DNA from: Ostrinia nubilalis
Lineage: Eukaryota; Arthropoda; Insecta; Lepidoptera; Crambidae
NCBI RefSeq assembly: GCF_963855985.1
Contig: NC_087119.1
Location: forward strand, 7,542,001-7,606,000
Direction: 5' to 3'
DNA length: 64,000 bases
Under the pieces are notes generated by a model. The model searched no databases. It worked only from the letters and a program-made list of their open reading frames with translations, and was not told where the DNA came from. The position numbers were made by a program, and so were the translations under genes. Numbering within the stretch: the stretch's first letter is position 1; each line of letters opens with the position of its first letter. Positions 12,074 to 24,900 of this stretch are shown here, in pieces.

Positions 12074-14717
12074 CGCTGAATTCGTTTTTAGAAGGTACAA
12101 TTTTACTGTATAATAAACCAAACGTGTTAAATAATCATTTAACTAGCCATGGAATATTTCTTGGCTAATTAAATGATCTTGCTCTTATTTCTCTTTGCAT
12201 CTTTACCAAAATCAGTTCTCCAGCAGTCCTTTCAGAATTTTTCATTATTTCTTAGGTTTAGATTTGGTCAACCACGCACACTTGAGAAGTGCTTTAGCAC
12301 TAATGACTGTGTATTAGGTGTATAAAAATACTAATATTGTGGTAGGTATATCGGGAATGTTTGTTATCAATCTGCTTATGTTATGGATCGTCTGTAAAGT
12401 CAAAAAGTGTAAAATACTAACCCTTACTGATAAACTTTTAATTTTATACGATTTGTTAAAGGGGTTTTGACAGTTTATATACGATTAATCGGTCAAAGTA
12501 GTGTAACTAGAGAAGTTTAATAAAGATTTAACTAGCTGACTAATTTAGGCGGTTCATAAAATCTTAATTTTAGGTACAAAATATGATTGATACTATGTAG
12601 AGATCTAATCGAAATATTGCGCGTTATGTGAAGTTACTAGCAAGTAGCATGTATAAAACTTGAAACTGGTAAATTATTTTGCACCACTTACAAAATAAGG
12701 TACACACATGGTTTTTAATTATGAATGAAAATGTACTGTCAAGTTTCCATACTTCCAATTATATTAACCACCACAAAGAAGTGTTTCAAGGAAGTGTTCC
12801 CAGCATGAATACGGTGCACTTTCTTGTGATAAAAAAGTCGAATTTAACATGCCTATACGGATACCCTTTTATAAATAGACCTTTCCAATTTACAATTGAT
12901 AATAATAGTACAAAGACTGTTAAAACACAATAATATACGCTCTATAATGTTCGAAATATAATATAGAGCACACAGACGCGTTGTGCGATAGCGAAATGAA
13001 TGTATAAACTGAATGTATGAATGCCAATACAAACCAACGCCTCTCCCATACGTTTAATTCTCTACATGTTCAATTATTATCTTTCTAGTTTTGAATAATC
13101 CTATTATTATTGATATAAAACTACCAGATAAAATCAGTCATGTTTCGTGCAGTGCCATACTAGGGAGGCTGATGACTGTTGGATAGTTTAGGTCAGCATA
13201 TCAAACTGTTCGTTGCAAAGTGTATATTTCAACTGTTTAAGATGCTACTGTATATATATTTTATGTGCTTCGGGCTAGGGTTGCCAGGTGTCCGGATTAG
13301 CCGGACATGTTTGGTTATTTACGGTTCTGTCCGGCTTGTCCGGCTTTTGTTAGACTTTTTATGTGGTTTATAGAATAATATCAAGTGCACGCGTCAAGAT
13401 GTTGGGCAACCGATGATGATAGTACTCACTCGTGAGCTATAACACTAATATTGTAGAAGACAAACAGTGTTCAGAATGTAATAATGCAACTCCAGGTAAG
13501 ACAAAAGTATTTTTTTTTTTCAATAAATCAACTTGTCTTACATACGACAAAGAACCGACTCGCCAGTAATTTTTACCTAAAAAATCATCTTTCACTAACT
13601 AGTTGTCTTTTGTATAAAAATATATTGTATTCTTTAGATAAAAAATATTGAATTGATTTAATGAATCGGCCCTAAATCAAATAGGGTAACTATTCCATCC
13701 AAAGTCAAAGTTTTTTTATTATGCTGTACTTAGGCCTACCACCACTTCCCGACAACATATGCTAATGCTGAGAAGTTGTGGAAGAAACTCAATCACCTTT
13801 CAGCCAAAAAAATCATGCCCACTTGGTATGGGACTGCACACAATATTGGCTATTTGTACTATTATGTTTGCTGTGGAAAACTAAAGCTATAGTATCAATA
13901 GGATTGGAAGTTGGTCGGTATTGGTATACACAGGGACTGTTTCAACGCTTTTTATTCATGGTTTGTTGCGGAATTTAATCAGTGCTTTTGTGAACTACAC
14001 TATGTGAAACGTTCCGATCGACTTTAAGAACTATGACTAATGAATATTAATAAAATATGGTACCAATACGAGTATCATAAACTTTAAATTAATACCGTAG
14101 ATATTAGATTCTTACATAATCATTTTTTTATTCTTAAGATCGAAACAAGAGAGTGATCCCATACTTTTGCTCAATACCTACTCATTATCAAATTTGATAA
14201 CTACATCATCAGTATAAGATGATGATAAATGTGAATAGTGCGGTTAACACGTTTTGTTGACATTCATTTGTACTTGCCATTTTGTGCTGTCACATTTAAC
14301 TTGCGGATAAAATTATATGTTGATAAAACAGTTTTGTTCTACAGATCGCACGTGAGTTGAATGCAGCTACTCAGCTATGAAATACTTGACAAACATCTCT
14401 CGAACTACATATTATCGATGTAATAAAATCCTTCAACATTTTAGGTTAATGATTGATAGCATAGTTATTTGTACGCAAAAAGTGTCTGATCCATGAAGAA
14501 AAGCAGAGCAATAATAGGTTGACATAATGTTAATGTGTATTATTTTATTGTTAAGTCACAAGATACATTGCAGCTCCATTCAACTCTATCGCGATCTATT
14601 TGTCCACTCTATCAATATGGTTTTAAGTCAACAGTTGGTATTATACCTTAAATATTGTGTCCGGTCATTGATGTATATATAGTCCAGTCAATAAAGCATT
14701 ATAGATGGAAAACTGTA
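12074..14717. other. Intergenic interval with one hAT-like fragment
   Basis: AT-rich with no convincing exon. It contains a relative (about 13275-13440) of the hAT-like element at 22385-22651. Confidence 0.4.
13275..13440 (+). mobile_element. hAT-like non-autonomous fragment
   Basis: AGGGTTGCCAGGTGTCCGG, the CCGGACATGTTTGG block and GGGCAACCGATGATGATAGT match the element at 22385-22651. The right terminal repeat was not found, so the copy is incomplete. Confidence 0.65.
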
Positions 14718-16016
14718 GAACACAATTTCTGACTTCAGGACTTTATTTAGACTAGTTAGGAGGTGAACATAGCAAAAGTCCCCGCCCTTAGCCCTTGAGC
14801 CGACGGGGAGAGGGGGGTTTAAAGGTGCCACTTTTCGGTTTTTCGCTTAATCCTCGGAAACTATGCGTCCTAGTGACATGACTACTTTGAACCAAAAAAA
14901 GCATATTCAATTTGCTACAGATGAGATAGACAAGTTTTTCTATAAATTGTATAGTTTTCGCGGCATCTGCTCTAGAAGGTCTGTAATATTGGAAATTTTA
15001 TTTTTGTCTTACATGTTCCCATCAGGAGAAAATCGACTAAATCAACATTGAGCAATCATTCTAGACATGCGGGAGCATGTTAAGCCTAGTTCCAGCGAGG
15101 GGACTACACCGTGCGTATATTTAGACGAATCACTTTGAGCCACTTTTGAGTCCTCATCACTCAAAAACTACTGTGCATTAACACTTCAAATTTGGCTCAT
15201 GTGTTGAGACTTACAAGATATACATCAGTTTCAAATTTCATAAATCTGCCTCAAACGGTTCTTTAGATATTGACGTCCAAAAATCTACAAGTCTGACCTA
15301 TAGACCAAATTCTAACCACTTCCAGATGACCTCGAAGGTTCAAATTTGGCATCCAAAAAGGTAGTTATGTAAATAAAAGGAACAAATAAAAAACCAGTAA
15401 ATTTTAACATTTCACATGTGATAGATAGATAGTAGTGCTCTAAATATCGATTTTTGAACGTCAATACCTAAATAACCGTTTGAGGTATATTTATGAAATT
15501 TGAAGCTGATATACATCTTGCAAGTCTCAATACATGAGCCAAATTTGAAGTGTTTATGCACAGTAGTTTTTGAATGATGAGGAGTCAAAAGTGGCTCTAA
15601 TTGGTTCGTCTAAATATACGCACGGTGCAGTCCCCTCCATGGAACTAGGCTTAACATGCTCCCGCATGTCTATAGTGTTTGCTCAATGTTGATTTAGTCG
15701 ATTTTCTCCTGAAAGGAACATGTAAGACAACAATAAAATTTCCAATTTTACAGACCTTCTAGAGCAGATGCCGCAAAAACTATACAAGATATAGAAAAAC
15801 TTGACTGTCTCACCTGTAGCAAATTGAATAAGCTTTTTTTGGTTCATAGTAGTCATGTCACTAGGACGCATAGTTTCCGAGGATTAAGCGAAAAACCGAA
15901 AAGTGGTACCTTTAAACCCCCCTCTCTCCGCCGGCTCAAGGGCTAAGGGCGGGGACTTTTGCTATGTTCACCACCTAACTAGGCTAAATAAAGTCCCGAG
16001 GTCAGAAATTGTGTTC
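14718..16016. mobile_element. 1.3-kb foldback element
   Basis: Two inverted arms, about 14718-15290 and 15448-16016, surround a spacer of about 157 bp. The ends are GAACACAATTTCTGAC and GTCAGAAATTGTGTTC. Both arms carry a CCCCCC/GGGGGG-flanked CTAAGGGCGGGGACTTTTGC block and a short open stretch (MRPSDMTT) in opposite orientation. No transposase is visible and the superfamily is not recognised. Confidence 0.8.
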
Positions 16017-18578
16017 CACGGATTTCTCTCTACACCGTCGTTAAGGCATTCATTGACTGGACTAATAGGTATGGAATGGCAAAACAACCATATATTTTGC
16101 TCATTCAAAAGAAGCTTGTCTTTTATGAGCATGTAACATTATCGTTTCAGATATTTTAGCAGAATCGTTTCCATGTATAATATTATTCAATTGTAAATAG
16201 CAAAATTTAATCTCTTCGCCTAAATACGCCCTTAAATTTAATATTATAAATAAGTATGTATGTACTATTAAATATGAATAAAATATTAACCAATTTATAA
16301 TATACATAATAATATATCATATATACTCGTGTACAAAAAATTTCAAGCATCTGGTAACAAAGTTTCGAGAATTTCTCCGATTTCTTTGAACTCATATAAA
16401 ACATTGAATCAGAGTAATGAAGGTATTACGGGATGTATTTTTATAAATATTCATTAATTTTTAGGAGTATGTTACCTCTTTATGCACACGCGTGCTATAT
16501 TACAGAAGCATGCAAGCGCACTGTATTTTTTTTTTCATTTCATAATTATATATCCCAGATATGTCATTGAAATGTGTCATATGTAATACAATATACATAA
16601 TGTATTGATTTGTGACGTTAGTATTTAAAGTTGCAACAAAACAATCGAAGTAGTAAAACAACTGGCTAGCTGTTTGCTGTCTCTCTGCTAGCTTCGTATT
16701 TTTCGTAGATATCACTCTATGCACGTAGCTAAAGGTTGTTTTTAGATGAGAGTCCATGGACAAAAGTTATTACAAGACTATTTTGTCAAAATTCTTCTCT
16801 TCTTATTACTTATTGACTTCAAAGATACTATAAATCGCGAACGATTAAGTAGTTTGGTTAGAATTCTGTATTAAAATATGAATTATGCCTGTGCATTTAT
16901 CGTTAATGTATGTAATAATAGAAAGACTTGTCCATCAAGGCGCATTATCGGGTGAACTATTCTCAAATCTAACATTGTTCAGTCTAAAATTTCACTGCTT
17001 TATAATTTAAGGTAAGGTAATCAAATTGGAGTATCTTATACTGGACAACACTGCAAATTGAAATGTTGTCAATACTGGTGATTTATACCATTTTCTAATG
17101 TTAGTTTTAAACATTAAATTTACGATATCAATTAAGAATATAAAAATATGTATACTATATACAATAATATCTGTTGCTGTCCGTTATGGTACTTATAAAA
17201 ATGATGTGCAAAAATGTAAAGTGTCATCTATAATTTCAGTATATGAGGCATTCACAGCGCTAGATTAAATAAGTTATTGTTAGAAGAATCGCCTTGCTAT
17301 CCTAAGTCAACCACTGTCAATTTTATGAACTACCTAAGTCTAATATTACGACTCAAATATATATTATATGACTAATAACATTGAGTTAATATATGTACTT
17401 AGGAAACAACGTGTCTTTAGTGGATTGAAGTGCATATATACATGTATAATGTAGTAAAGTTGCGATCTATTTTGAAGATAATAATTTATAGACCACGCCC
17501 CAAACAAAATCAACCACGTGATCACGGCGAGATCGCTGACACGTTCATTCCAGTAACATATTATTGTCTCAATGGTTTCTATAAAGTAGTTTTTCTTGTC
17601 CGTCATTAAGCATTTGTACTACTGATGTCATAACTTCAGTGTGTATAGATTTCCTGAGGGCAGGAAAATAAGGCCTGATAATGTACTAAAAGTTTTTAAT
17701 AATGTCCACCGTTTGCCTGCGCGCGTCGCGGGTAGAATACTCCTATCCAATTCCTCGTGGCAGCTTGTTCCTAAGCAAATATCGAAGCAATTTTACGTTA
17801 AGGCACCGTATACTATTTCTTTTCATGTTCAAGATAGCTTTAATCGAATGCTGGCACTTAATCGACTGCAGCACGGCAAACGACAAAAATAACTGACAGC
17901 AATAACAACCAATACGGATTAAAAAGTCAACTGTATACATGAATAGCTCTTACGATGCAGCGATGTGGCAAATTTATTTTTGGTGTGTAAATTCTTCTTA
18001 CGATCTAAACACTTGTTTATTAAGTTCTAATTTTGTTATCACGATGATGAAATGTCTATCACAAACAACCGGCAGCCTGTGCCGGTATAGCGGAGACGAT
18101 GGTTCCAAATAGCAGAACAATGGCCATTTATAAATCAGAGACATCACAGTTAAAACAATAAATCTCAATCATATAAAAAATAAAAATAAAATGTTATTTT
18201 CTTCAAAAATAAAAAATAAATCATTAATATAAATCATAATCGAATTTAAATTGACGGTTAATTCATAATGTAAAAAAAAAATATTGTTAGGTTCTGTTCT
18301 GTTTTCACTAGGAAATCCAATAGAATGGAGTTATTCTGACGAATAGTAACCATATTTATTTTTAATCTCTTTATCGAGCACTTCAAGGAAATCGGGCATT
18401 TAGTTCCTGAAAAAATCTCTCAAGATTTTAGTTATCTAATAAGATTTAGTCTTTGTAATATAAACACAAAATATTGTAAATAAAAAAAAACAAATTCACC
18501 GATCATATTGTACTCGTATCGAATGTCGAAAAGTAAAAAAAAAAAACAACACAAATTGAATTGAATGTCGCTGAATTA
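16017..18578. other. Repeat-poor AT-rich interval downstream of Atg9
   Basis: No shared repeat or splice-bounded exon recognised. A slightly GC-richer open stretch at 17641-17892 (plus strand) has no recognisable similarity. Part of the right end may be Atg9 3' UTR, but no poly(A) signal could be assigned. Confidence 0.4.
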
Positions 18579-18753
18579 GAGTAGGCGCACACCGTTGATT
18601 TTTAGTTGGCCGATAGTTGTGCCCGATTTTAATTTGTATGAAGAATCGGCCAAATCGAATCGGCGTAGTGTGCGCTCTCCCATACATGCCCATACTGATC
18701 AACTGCCCGACTAAACTATCGGCCGACGAAAAATCAACGGTGTGCGCCTACTC
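18579..18753. mobile_element. 175-bp Harbinger-like MITE
   Basis: Inverted ends GAGTAGGCGCACACCGTTGA and TCAACGGTGTGCGCCTACTC are flanked by TTA on both sides (18576-18578 and 18754-18756). A TTA/TAA duplication is typical of PIF/Harbinger elements. It lies about 100 bp beyond the Atg9 stop, probably in the 3' UTR. Confidence 0.8.
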
Positions 18754-18856
18754 TTAGAGTGCGTTTTAAAATGGCCATTGCGCTAGTTACCCGCCCGCCG
18801 GCCGCCTACACCCAGACGGGGTACTTCTGGAAGTGCGGCGACAGCTGGGACCAGTG

Positions 18857-18964
18857 TTAGGGGCGGTGGAGCAGCGGCGTGTCCTCGCCGCTGGCCCAGC
18901 GGCTGTCGTCGCGGCGCCGCTCGCTGCAGTTGTTGGTGCAGCACGCCGAGACGTTCTGGCTGGC
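18857..18964 (-). CDS. Atg9: Atg9 exon 15 (stop codon)
   Basis: After acceptor TTTCCAG the exon encodes ASQNVSACCTNNCSERRR and ends DTPLLHRP before TAA at 18857-18859. The same frame continues through 16 more codons, HWSQLSPHFQKYPVWV, to TAG at 18806-18808, so the TAA may be a derived or erroneous stop. Confidence 0.8.
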   Translation of the reverse strand, partial: ASQNVSACCTNNCSERRRDDSRWASGEDTPLLHRP

Positions 18965-21900
18965 CTGGAAACAACAATTTCACACTCAAATACCCATTTT
19001 CTTCTTTTTTGATGTTGGCAATACACGTCGAGGCTAAATTGATTTGTGCCATTTACAAGTTTCAAGTGAGACGAGTTACAAAATGTGACCAAGTGGGATG
19101 GAACTTAGGTTAATTAAATGATATAATGAAGGATGATAGATGATAAAGCCTGGTCCGTGAGCACGTAGAATCCCGTCCAATGACCCCAAGCTACCCATCC
19201 TTATCGCTCGCGCGTAATTATATTGCTGTCGCGACTGTGCGACGCGCGCCCGCAGTGAGTGTGCGAGCGCGACAGCAACATAATTACGTGCGAGCGACAA
19301 GGATGGGCAGCTTGGGGTCATTGGACGGGATTCTACGTGCTCACGGACCAGGCTTTACCCCATCTCACCATTTGAGTCTCAGTAAAGTTATGGTGCTTTA
19401 CTGGGACTTCATATGGGCTACTTGAGAGATTCCGAATAATCATAATCACGCTAAAAGCGCTAACATGACGCTTCACATTCCCGCCAAGAAGTCCAACTCA
19501 AATACTCATGACACCACAGTCAATAGGGATGTTTCCTGGGTAAAAAGCAAGTTTGAATTAGACCGTCGGTTAAGTTATCAAAAAATACTCGACGCGTATT
19601 TTGCACTTTTCAAACTAATCAAAATTGAAAGAGATAAAGTGCGCCAAAGTTCAAAAGAAGAGGCTCGTGACGTCAAGGCGTGCTTAAAAGTGTAGCACTT
19701 TGTGACGACACGCGGGAATTCAACGCATCATAAGTTAGTAATTACTTGTTTGATTGATAAATAAAAATATGCGTGTACAATATTTTTTAATAACGTAATT
19801 GACGGACTAAAAGTTTTTTTTTAGGAAACTAGCCTATTGACACACTTTTTATAACCTGTCAGAAGAATTCTTTATATAGGGTTACTTGTAAAGCACCACG
19901 AACCTTGTAGGACTAGACTAACATAATAATAACCAACAACATTTAATTTTATTCTGACTTTTAACATAAATCAAGTAAGTGACTGAGTTTCTCGCGCTGC
20001 TTCTTCTCAGCACGTTTCTTGCAATGCATCTCCTTGGTTTATTGTACCGAAGACATATTAGCGACAGAATAAACTGTAAAACATCTTTGTATTTCATAAC
20101 TATTAGATTAATAAGTACAGTCAGTACAGTCTTGTGTTACATACGCAGCAAATGTTACACGCGGTCGTTACCTGCGACAGGTGCAGGTCGTACAGGTGCA
20201 GCGTGCTGACGGACATGTCTCGCGGCTCGTCGTAGGCGGCGCTGGGCGCGGCGGGCGCCAGGCCGAGCGCGCTGGCCTCCAGCGAGGGGCCGACTTAAGC
20301 AGCAAATGTTACACGCGGTCTTGTGTTACATACGCAGCAAATGTTACACGCGGTCGTTACCTGCGACAGGTGCAGGTCGTACAGGTGCAGCGTGCTGACG
20401 GACATGTCTCGCGGCTCGTCGTAGGCGGCGCTGGGCGCGGCGGGCGCCAGGCCGAGCGCGCTGGCCTCCAGCGAGGGGCCGACTTAAGCAGCAAATGTTA
20501 CACGCGGTCTTGTGTTACATACGCAGCAAATGTTACACGCGGTCGTTACCTGCGACAGGTGCAGGTCGTACAGGTGCAGCGTGCTGACGGACATGTCTCG
20601 CGGCTCGTCGTAGGCGGCGCTGGGCGCGGCGGGCGCCAGGCCGAGCGCGCTGGCCTCCAGCGAGGGGCCGACTTAAGCAGCAAATGTTACACGCGGTCTT
20701 GTGTTACATACGCAGCAAATGTTACACGCGGTCGTTACCTGCGACAGGTGCAGGTCGTACAGGTGCAGCGTGCTGACGGACATGTCTCGCGGCTCGTCGT
20801 AGGCGGCGCTGGGCGCGGCGGGCGCCAGGCCGAGCGCGCTGGCCTCCAGCGAGGGGCCGACTTAAGCAGCAAATGTTACACGCGGTCTTGTGTTACATAC
20901 GCAGCAAATGTTACACGCGGTCGTTACCTGCGACAGGTGCAGGTCGTACAGGTGCAGCGTGCTGACGGACATGTCTCGCGGCTCGTCGTAGGCGGCGCTG
21001 GGCGCGGCGGGCGCCAGGCCGAGCGCGCTGGCCTCCAGCGAGGGGCCGACTTAAGCAGCAAATGTTACACGCGGTCTTGTGTTACATACGCAGCAAATGT
21101 TACACGCGGTCGTTACCTGCGACAGGTGCAGGTCGTACAGGTGCAGCGTGCTGACGGACATGTCTCGCGGCTCGTCGTAGGCGGCGCTGGGCGCGGCGGG
21201 CGCCAGGCCGAGCGCGCTGGCCTCCAGCGAGGGGCCGACTTAAGCAGCAAATGTTACACGCGGTCTTGTGTTACATACGCAGCAAATGTTACACGCGGTC
21301 GTTACCTGCGACAGGTGCAGGTCGTACAGGTGCAGCGTGCTGACGGACATGTCTCGCGGCTCGTCGTAGGCGGCGCTGGGCGCGGCGGGCGCCAGGCCGA
21401 GCGCGCTGGCCTCCAGCGAGGGGCCGACTTAAGCAGCAAATGTTACACGCGGTCTTGTGTTACATACGCAGCAAATGTTACACGCGGTCGTTACCTGCGA
21501 CAGGTGCAGGTCGTACAGGTGCAGCGTGCTGACGGACATGTCTCGCGGCTCGTCGTAGGCGGCGCTGGGCGCGGCGGGCGCCAGGCCGAGCGCGCTGGCC
21601 TCCAGCGAGGGGCCGACTTAAGCAGCAAATGTTACACGCGGTCTTGTGTTACATACGCAGCAAATGTTACACGCGGTCGTTACCTGCGACAGGTGCAGGT
21701 CGTACAGGTGCAGCGTGCTGACGGACATGTCTCGCGGCTCGTCGTAGGCGGCGCTGGGCGCGGCGGGCGCCAGGCCGAGCGCGCTGGCCTCCAGCGAGGG
21801 GCCGACTTAAGCAGCAAATGTTACACGCGGTCTTGTGTTACATACGCAGCAAATGTTACACGCGGTCGTTACCTGCGACAGGTGCAGGTCGTACAGGTGC

Positions 21901-24900
21901 AGCGTGCTGACGGACATGTCTCGCGGCTCGTCGTAGGCGGCGCTGGGCGCGGCGGGCGACAGGCCGAGCGCGCTGGCCTCCAGCGAGGAGCCCACGCCAG
22001 CGAGCCCCGCGCCGGCCCGCACTGGCCGCGCCGGGCCCGCTTCGGGCTCGTCGTCCTCGTCGCTCGTCTCGTCCATCTCCTGCGATTTAGAAATACCGCG
22101 TTAATCGCCTAGACCAGCGGTTCCCGAATGGTGGTCCGCGGAACCCTGGGGTTCCGTGGAAAGGCCGCAAGGGTTCCGTAAAAAATATTATCCCACGTTT
22201 CGTGACCGACGTTGTTCGCTCGCACCGACTTGTTTACGCACAAGGGAGGGGCAGGGCGTGCGGGCGGAGTAGTACGGGGGTTCCGCTAGGAAAAGTATAA
22301 TCAATTAGGGTTCCTTGCCAAAAAAAAATTGGGAAACCCTGGCCTAGACGGTCTAGTGGTAAGACCACCTGCTTCAGACGCAGATAGGGTTGCCAGGTCC
22401 GGCTTTTGCCGGACATGTTTGGCTTTTTACGGTCTTGGCCGGCCAAATATTGTCTCGTCCAGCCTGTCCGGCTATTGTTAGGCTTTTTAAGTGGATGCCG
22501 CGCCAGGCGAAAGTCGAGCCACAGAATAATATCAAGCGCAGGGCAACCGATGATGATAGTAGGTACTCACTCGTGAGATAGGGTAAAAATTAAATGTCTG
22601 GCCAAGTGAAGTACAAAGTCCGGCTTTTGTATCTTTGGACCGGGAACCCTAGACGCAGAGGTCCCGGGTTCAATTTCCAGTGGAGGCAGATTTTTCTGTT
22701 CGGTTTGGTTGGTGGTAGGGCTTGTTCCAAGTCCGCCTGGCTAGCTACCACCAACTTACCTAAGCCTGTCGCCTTAACAACAATGTTAACAGCATTGTTG
22801 TGTTCTGGCAGTTAGACGTAAAATAGACAGTTCCTCTGTGATTGAGGATTCCGGGTGAAGATCGCTTCCACCTTCGGCGTCATCATCACTTACCATCAGG
22901 TGAGATACAAACCAAGAGCTTCCCCGTTGGGGATAAAAAACAAACGTATTAAGCCCAGGCCTCCACTCCAGAACCTTGCCGCCCTATCGGCCGTCAGTTC
23001 TGCGTACTATGGGCCTTGTCACTTCAGCTTGCTAATCCGTCGGGATATTTCAGCGACTTTAGTTCGTTTATGGATCTCATTTCCGATTCGATGTCGTAAA
23101 GAACCGGAAAACGCAGCGTGCAACGTCCTCCCAAAAGGTGGACCGACGACATCATAAAGGTAGCAGGAAATCGCTGGACGCAGACCGGGCAACATGGAAA
23201 GCTTTTGGGGGAGGCCTATGTTCGAGATGATGATGATGATGATTAAGCCCAGGACACACTACGGGACTATTCCCACCCCTCATTCCCGCTGCGGCAACTC
23301 CTGTGTAGAGGATCTTTATCTGCTGGATATTAGTGTCTTTACTTATGAAATTACGGTTTTTTTTTTGGGAATGTAAAGAAAATTGTTTTCTCATTTTTGC
23401 AATTTTTTTATGAACCACATACCTATCTAAATTTTATGAGTAAATGCTGAGCGATGAAAAGCAGCGGCAAGTGCCATTTACACTTGCTACAATCCAACTG
23501 TTATATGCGTTAGTTGAATTCGCAATTGACATATTGGAAAATGTAATGCAACGTAATGTAATGTAATGTAATGAAAATGTAATGTAATCAAATCAAGCCG
23601 AAACGAAATCATTCACTTTAACACAACCAATCGCTGCCACCCCTGCAATACTCACGGGTAATTTGTAGGGTTGTCTCTGCTGCTGATAAAACGATAGCAC
23701 AGCGGGAAGGGGAGTATTAGCACCAAATATACTCTGCTGGATGTAAGAGCCCAACATAGTTTTATTCTGAAAAAAAAAGCACATATTGTAAAATGATGGC
23801 ACCAGTTTATTACGGAACACAATTTTAATAAATCAGTCAAAACGATATTTAATTTTCTTCATAATTGTAATGTATCATTTTTAAAACCGACACTAGTGAA
23901 GGTTGAGTAGTTCCGAAGGATAGCAACCGCGTTCCCCTCAACTTTCGCGCAGCGAAACGACAACGTATACGATTGACAACTATTCGACTCAGCGACCAGA
24001 CAATGCGCCACCTGACGGGATAAAGCGGCAAAGTGCCGGCACGTGAACGCCACGAAACACAGCTCCGTCTGCCGATATCGCCTGGTTGTACTCAGCGATA
24101 AATAGTACAGTAGCCAAAGTAGTAGTCTTTATTACAATGGAAATAAGGTTGTGTTTGTTGTATGCGGGCCGCTACCAACCGGCCTTTTGTGTAAATTATT
24201 GGGGGAGACCTATGTTCAGCAGTGGACATCCTATGGTTAAAATTGGCCACCTTCCTTTTGGCCACTTTCGGTGTCACGAACTATGTGACGCTGACTGTAC
24301 TGGCTCAAGTACTCACAAGCGGGTTGTTGCCGGGCAGCGCGTGGCTCATGCTCTGGCGCAGCGAGCGCAGGAACTGCCGCTGCGAGGGCTCCGCCGGCTG
24401 CCAGCCGGGGTGCCGGCACGAGAACGCCACGAGAGAGCTCCGTCTGGCACCGTCGCCGGTCGGACTGGTGGCTCAAGTACTCACAAGCGGGTTGTTGCCG
24501 GGCAGCGCGTGGCTCATGCTCTGGCGCAGCGAGCGCAGGAACTGCCGCTGCGAGGGCTCCGCCGGCTGCCAGCCGGGGTGCCGGCACGAGAACGCCACGA
24601 GAGAGCTCCGTCTGGCACCGTCGCCGGTCGGACTGGTGGCTCAAGTACTCACAAGCGGGTTGTTGCCGGGCAGCGCGTGGCTCATGCTCTGGCGCAGCGA
24701 GCGCAGGAACTGCCGCTGCGAGGGCTCCGCCGGCTGCCAGCCGGGGTGCCGGCACGAGAACGCCACGAGAGCTCCGTCTGGCACCGTCGCCGGTCTGACT
24801 GGTGGCTCAAGTACTCACAAGCGGGTTGTTGCCGGGCAGCGCGTGGCTCATGCTCTGGCGCAGCGAGCGCAGGAACTGCCGCTGCGAGGGCTCCGCCGGC

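Noticed and set aside
17641..17892. Possible exon on the plus strand
   Set aside because: Open frame of 83 codons without splice-site support, partner exon or recognisable similarity; both strands are open there.
18783..19092. Two overlapping minus-strand open frames at the Atg9 3' end
   Set aside because: They read exon 15 in wrong frames and run through the intron. The phase-matched frame is ASQNVSACC..HRP.
20181..22112. Plus-strand 643-codon repetitive open frame
   Set aside because: It exists only because the 189-bp unit is a multiple of three. The sequence is antisense to Atg9 exon 14 and its copies.
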